A DNA stretch of 8,579 nucleotides from Bacteroidales bacterium. Its GTDB lineage: Bacteria > Bacteroidota > Bacteroidia > Bacteroidales > UBA932. Below the pieces are notes generated by a model. The model saw nothing but the letters and a program-made list of their open reading frames with translations, did no database searches and was not told the DNA's origin. The position numbers and the translations under genes are program-made. Below, piece after piece: positions 6,965 to 8,579 of this stretch (positions within the stretch are counted from its first letter, which is position 1; each line of letters begins with the position of its first letter). The stretch spans positions 1 to 8,579 of the forward strand of contig JAFZIX010000250.1 of NCBI GenBank assembly GCA_017554135.1, given 5' to 3'.

Positions 6965-6987
6965 ATAATAAAAATTCCATACCTTTG
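6956..6987 (+). promoter_or_regulatory. Bacteroidota-type promoter of tRNA-Ser
   Basis: On the plus strand: -33 box TTTG (6956-6959), exactly 20 bases, then -7 box TACCTTTG (6980-6987). This is another full match to TTTG-N19-21-TAnnTTTG. Transcription should start near 6994, giving a leader of about 65 nt before the tRNA at 7059. It is the exact mirror of the minus-strand promoter about base 6960. Confidence 0.82.
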
Positions 6988-7012
6988 CACTCCCGTTCGT
7001 GGCAGAAAACCC

Positions 7013-7045
7013 GGGCGGGAGCGCCCTGCGGCCGGAAGTGCCGCA
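7013..7045 (+). other. Two back-to-back hairpins in the tRNA-Ser leader
   Basis: GGGCG (7013-7017), loop GGAG, CGCCC (7022-7026); then at once TGCGGC (7027-7032), a 7-nt loop and GCCGCA (7040-7045). Both stems are perfect and GC-rich. They lie in the 5' leader that RNase P would remove from the tRNA precursor. No T-run follows, so they are not an obvious attenuator. Confidence 0.55.
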
Positions 7046-7058
7046 CCGCGTCAATACT

Positions 7059-7143
7059 GGAGGAATGGCCGAGTGGTCGATGGCGGCAGTCTTGAAAACT
7101 GTTGTACGGCAACGTACCGGGGGTTCGAATCCCTCTTCCTCCG
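7059..7143 (+). tRNA. tRNA-Ser (anticodon UGA)
   Basis: An 85-nt class II tRNA. The acceptor stem is GGAGGAA (7059-7065) with TTCCTCC (7136-7142), and G7143 is the discriminator base. The D arm uses GCC/GGC with loop GAGTGGTCGAT. The anticodon stem is GCAGT/ACTGT (one G-T pair) with loop CTTGAAA, which places anticodon TGA at 7093-7095 and reads UCA and, by wobble, other UCN serine codons. The long variable arm (about 7103-7118, with GTAC/GTAC pairing) is the serine hallmark. The T arm is GGGGG-TTCGAAT-CCCTC (7119-7135). CCA is not encoded, so it must be added after transcription. Confidence 0.97.
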
Positions 7144-7147
7144 CTCT

Positions 7148-7167
7148 AAGCCAGCATGCTGGCTTTT
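7148..7167 (+). terminator. Rho-independent terminator of tRNA-Ser
   Basis: The 18-bp perfect palindrome AAGCCAGCATGCTGGCTT (7148-7165) folds into a 7-bp stem with loop CATG and runs into TTTT (7164-7167). It begins 5 nt after the tRNA discriminator base. Confidence 0.75.
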
Positions 7168-7179
7168 CGCTCCGGAAGA

Positions 7180-7212
7180 GGCTTGGCTGGCGCCAAGCCC
7201 TTCTTGTTTTTT
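7180..7212 (+). terminator. Second terminator-like hairpin downstream of tRNA-Ser
   Basis: GGCTTGGC (7180-7187), loop TGGC, GCCAAGCC (7192-7199): a perfect 8-bp stem. TTTTTT follows at 7207-7212 after a short TTCTTG spacer. It may back up the terminator 15 bp upstream or simply be another palindromic repeat. Confidence 0.55.
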
Positions 7213-7230
7213 AGGGGCGCTGCCCCTAAA
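7210..7230. repeat. Perfect 9-bp inverted repeat TTTAGGGGC/GCCCCTAAA
   Basis: TTTAGGGGC (7210-7218), loop GCT, GCCCCTAAA (7222-7230). It overlaps the T-run of the preceding hairpin. On the minus strand the stem ends in TTTAG-type sequence with several Ts upstream of its complement, so it could also stop transcription arriving from the right. Confidence 0.6.
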
Positions 7231-7319
7231 GTACCCTGCGGCTCCCGGCCTTAGTCCTTCGGACCGGCCTCCGCCGTTCGCGCTGCTGCGCTCAAAAATG
7301 CCCCTCAACCACTTCCAGC

Positions 7320-7354
7320 GGGCAAGGTATGCCACTTATAATTCGACCTTGCCC
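7320..7354. repeat. 9-bp inverted repeat GGGCAAGGT/ACCTTGCCC
   Basis: GGGCAAGGT (7320-7328) and its exact reverse complement ACCTTGCCC (7346-7354) enclose a 17-base AT-rich loop. No T-run follows on either strand, so it is not a terminator; its role is unknown. Confidence 0.6.
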
Positions 7355-7414
7355 ACTTACACGGCCAAATACCGCCTTCCCGGTGTCTGCATGCAGGGAT
7401 CTCCCTGGCCTACC

Positions 7415-7500
7415 GCTAGTAACGTCCCAAAAAGCGGGACGTCTCTAGCAAAAATGGCCGTTTTTGCTAGTAACCTGCAAAATTTCGGGACGTTACTAGC
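7415..7500. repeat. 86-bp two-hairpin palindromic element
   Basis: GCTAGTAACGTCCC (7415-7428) and its perfect reverse complement GGGACGTTACTAGC (7487-7500) bound the element. Inside are CTAGCAAAAA (7445-7454) and TTTTTGCTAG (7461-7470), also perfect, and a second GGGACG (7436-7441) that pairs with CGTCCC (7423-7428) across loop AAAAAGC. Two folds therefore compete: one long cruciform-like stem enclosing a smaller one, or two neighbouring hairpins (7415-7449 and 7466-7500), each closed by GCTAG/CTAGC. The layout resembles paired REP-type units. Confidence 0.75.
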
Positions 7501-7586
7501 ACCCGGGGACCGGGCCAGTATGCCTCATCGCCGGACCATCACAAAGCCTTGTGCAAAACCATGGTAAAACTTTTCCAAAAAATCAC

Positions 7587-7594
7587 TATCTTTG
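7587..7594 (+). promoter_or_regulatory. -7 box of the small-membrane-protein/ftcD operon
   Basis: TATCTTTG matches TAnnTTTG exactly and lies 22 bp before the ATG at 7617. No TTTG is found at the expected distance upstream (about 7563-7566 reads GGTA), so the -33 box is weak or absent. That could mean the promoter needs an activator, which would suit a catabolic operon, but this is inference. Confidence 0.5.
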
Positions 7595-7616
7595 AGCAAA
7601 TATAAACCGTAACCAC

Positions 7617-7796
7617 ATGCTTATTTATTTAATCGGTCTCGTACTGGCAATCATCGCCGTCTTGGACATCCTCAAGAAACCCATCTCCCTCGTAGGGAAA
7701 ATCATTTGCTCCGTCATCGTCCTTGCCACCAGTTGGATTGGCCTTGCGGTATACTTCCTGTATGCCAAGGACAGGCTGACACAGTGGTTCAAATAA
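7617..7796 (+). CDS. 59-aa membrane protein with two predicted helices (PLDc_N-like)
   Basis: An ATG at 7617 opens a 59-codon frame ending at TAA 7794-7796. Residues about 2-17 (LIYLIGLVLAIIAVLD) and 27-50 (GKIICSVIVLATSWIGLAVYFLY) are hydrophobic, separated by the basic turn ILKKPISLV. The C-terminal KDRLTQWFK is short and basic. The pattern of two helices with a G-x-x-x-Y-F-L-Y-x-K-D ending recalls the PLDc_N membrane module, although the Pro usually found in the second helix is missing. The gene is supported by the TATCTTTG box just upstream, by its full coding frame and by ftcD starting 9 bp after its stop. The function is unknown; cotranscription with histidine breakdown does not prove a link. 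It could also be a plain inner-membrane small protein with no named family. Confidence 0.65.
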   Translation: MLIYLIGLVLAIIAVLDILKKPISLVGKIICSVIVLATSWIGLAVYFLYAKDRLTQWFK

Positions 7797-7805
7797 ACCG
7801 ATAGT

Positions 7806-8579
7806 ATGCAACAAATAATTGAATGTGTTCCGAACTATAGCGAAGGTCGCGACAGGGCGGTGGTTGAGGCTATCGTCTCTGCCATCTCATCCGTCAAAGG
7901 CGTCAAGGTGCTGAACGTCGATCCCGGCGAAGCCACCAACCGCACCGTGGTAACCTTCGTGGGCGTCCCCGAAGCGGTTACCGAAGCCGCATTCCGTGGA
8001 GCAGCCAAGGCCAAGGAAAAGATAGATATGCGCCAGCATCACGGGGCCCATCCCCGCAGCGGCGCCACCGACGTTCTTCCGCTCATCCCCATCTCCGGCA
8101 TCACGCTTGAGGAATGCGCGGAACTCGCCCGCAAACTGGCCAAACGACTCTTCGAGGAACTCGGCATCCCGTGCTACTGCTACGAGGCGGCGGCTTTCAA
8201 GCCCGAGCGCAAGAACCTGGCTGTCTGCCGTGCTGGAGAGTATGAGGCTCTGCCGGACAAGATGGCTGATTCCGAGCGCAAGCCTGACTTCGGAGCCGGA
8301 TACAACGACACTGTCGCCCGCACCGGAGCCACCAACGTCGGCGCCCGCAACTTCCTCGTCGCGGTCAACTACAACCTGAATACCACCTCCACCCGCCGCG
8401 CCATGGCAATCGCCTTCGACGTTCGCGAAAAAGGCCGAAAGGCCCGCGAAGGAGGCAGCCTCACCGGCAAACTCCTGAAGGATGCCGACGGCAACCAGAT
8501 CTGGATCCCCGGCACCCTCAAGGGATGCAAGGCAATCGGCTGGTACATAGATGAATACGGCATCGCGCAGGTGAGTATG
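7806..8579 (+). CDS. ftcD: Glutamate formiminotransferase, N-terminal 258 residues (3' truncated)
   Basis: Transfers the formimino group of N-formimino-L-glutamate to tetrahydrofolate, giving glutamate and 5-formimino-THF: the last step of one histidine-degradation route and a feed into one-carbon metabolism. The 258 visible codons cover the N-terminal subdomain (about 1-180) and much of the C-terminal subdomain of the formiminotransferase. Typical signatures are IIECVPNYSEGRD (4-16), HHGAHPRSGATDVLPLIP (78-95, with H82 corresponding to the catalytic His82 of the pig enzyme), GARNFLVAVNYNL (179-191) and a G-C-K-A-I-G-W-Y-I-D-E-Y-G-I-A-Q-V-S segment near the window edge. The frame is open to the last base, so the stop lies outside. 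Whether a cyclodeaminase domain follows, as in fused FTCD, cannot be seen. Other hut genes are probably next downstream. Confidence 0.95.
   Translation, partial: MQQIIECVPNYSEGRDRAVVEAIVSAISSVKGVKVLNVDPGEATNRTVVTFVGVPEAVTEAAFRGAAKAKEKIDMRQHHGAHPRSGATDVLPLIPISGITLEECAELARKLAKRLFEELGIPCYCYEAAAFKPERKNLAVCRAGEYEALPDKMADSERKPDFGAGYNDTVARTGATNVGARNFLVAVNYNLNTTSTRRAMAIAFDVREKGRKAREGGSLTGKLLKDADGNQIWIPGTLKGCKAIGWYIDEYGIAQVSM

Larger units (their letters stand above)
7144..7616. other. 473-bp gene-free, palindrome-rich interval
   Basis: I see no credible gene here on either strand. Beyond the two terminator-like hairpins it holds these inverted repeats: TTTAGGGGC/GCCCCTAAA (7210-7230, 3-nt loop); GTCC/GGAC nested in GGCC/GGCC (7247-7269); GGGCAAGGT/ACCTTGCCC (7320-7354, 17-nt loop); CAGGGA/TCCCTG (7394-7407); and the two-hairpin element at 7415-7500. 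The last 30 bp hold the -7 box of the next operon. A small noncoding RNA cannot be excluded. Confidence 0.7.

Noticed and set aside
7051..7335. Minus-strand open frame of 94 codons downstream of tRNA-Ser
   Set aside because: It reads the tRNA and the hairpin cluster backwards; the product is Arg/Ser/Gly-rich with no coherent fold. Stops are simply rare in this GC-rich stretch.
7415..7500. CRISPR array or insertion-sequence ends
   Set aside because: The repeats are inverted and nested, not regularly spaced direct repeats, and the space between the ends (58 bp) is far too short for a transposase gene.
6416..7567. Plus-strand open frame of 383 codons
   Set aside because: It runs antisense through the phosphatase-fold gene, then through both promoters and the tRNA-Ser gene. 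The composition is unlike a protein and the frame has no recognisable motif.
7119..7600. Integration scar at the tRNA-Ser 3' end
   Set aside because: A mobile element would leave a direct repeat of the tRNA 3' end (GGTTCGAATCCC...CCTCCG). I found no second copy in the window and no integrase.
7561..7616. Riboswitch or long regulated leader before the small gene and ftcD
   Set aside because: With the TATCTTTG box at 7587-7594 the leader would be only about 16 nt, too short for a riboswitch.

Overview
The window looks like chromosomal DNA from a Bacteroidales bacterium with a fairly high GC content. The evidence is a type-2 (eukaryote-like) IleRS, a TraR/DksA-like protein with a decayed zinc finger, a Bacteroidota-style LspA, a PF13568-like outer-membrane barrel, and two near-perfect Bacteroidota promoters (TTTG-N20-TAnnTTTG). 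The genus cannot be fixed; a gut or rumen lineage is a guess.

Layout. (1) 1-3028, plus strand: a tight operon of ileS (5' truncated), a dksA/traR-like gene and lspA, with gaps of 7 and 4 bp. (2) 3029-3181: a gap between convergent genes. It holds two strong hairpins with shared arms, one of them a credible terminator for the gene on the minus strand, and a short dispersed-type palindrome (CATTCCGAGCG...). (3) 3182-6910, minus strand: in transcription order, a secreted endonuclease/exonuclease/phosphatase-fold protein (probable lipoprotein), a 743-aa EF-hand membrane protein of unknown function, and a 195-aa outer-membrane beta-barrel protein. The first two are 15 bp apart and almost certainly cotranscribed. 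The third follows after 45 bp. (4) 6911-7143: a divergent promoter pair arranged as an exact mirror image. The left one drives the phosphatase-fold gene and the right one drives tRNA-Ser(UGA). (5) 7144-7616: 473 bp without a gene, packed with inverted repeats. These include the tRNA terminator and an 86-bp two-hairpin element whose loop and inner stem match the hairpin at 3035-3061. (6) 7617-8579, plus strand: a 59-aa two-helix membrane protein, then ftcD (glutamate formiminotransferase, last step of histidine breakdown), cut by the window end.

The genes are mostly housekeeping (tRNA charging, lipoprotein maturation, histidine catabolism). The less ordinary parts are the EF-hand membrane protein with its phosphatase-fold neighbour, the symmetric divergent promoter, and the two related intergenic palindromic elements. 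I found no defence system, integrase, transposase or CRISPR array.
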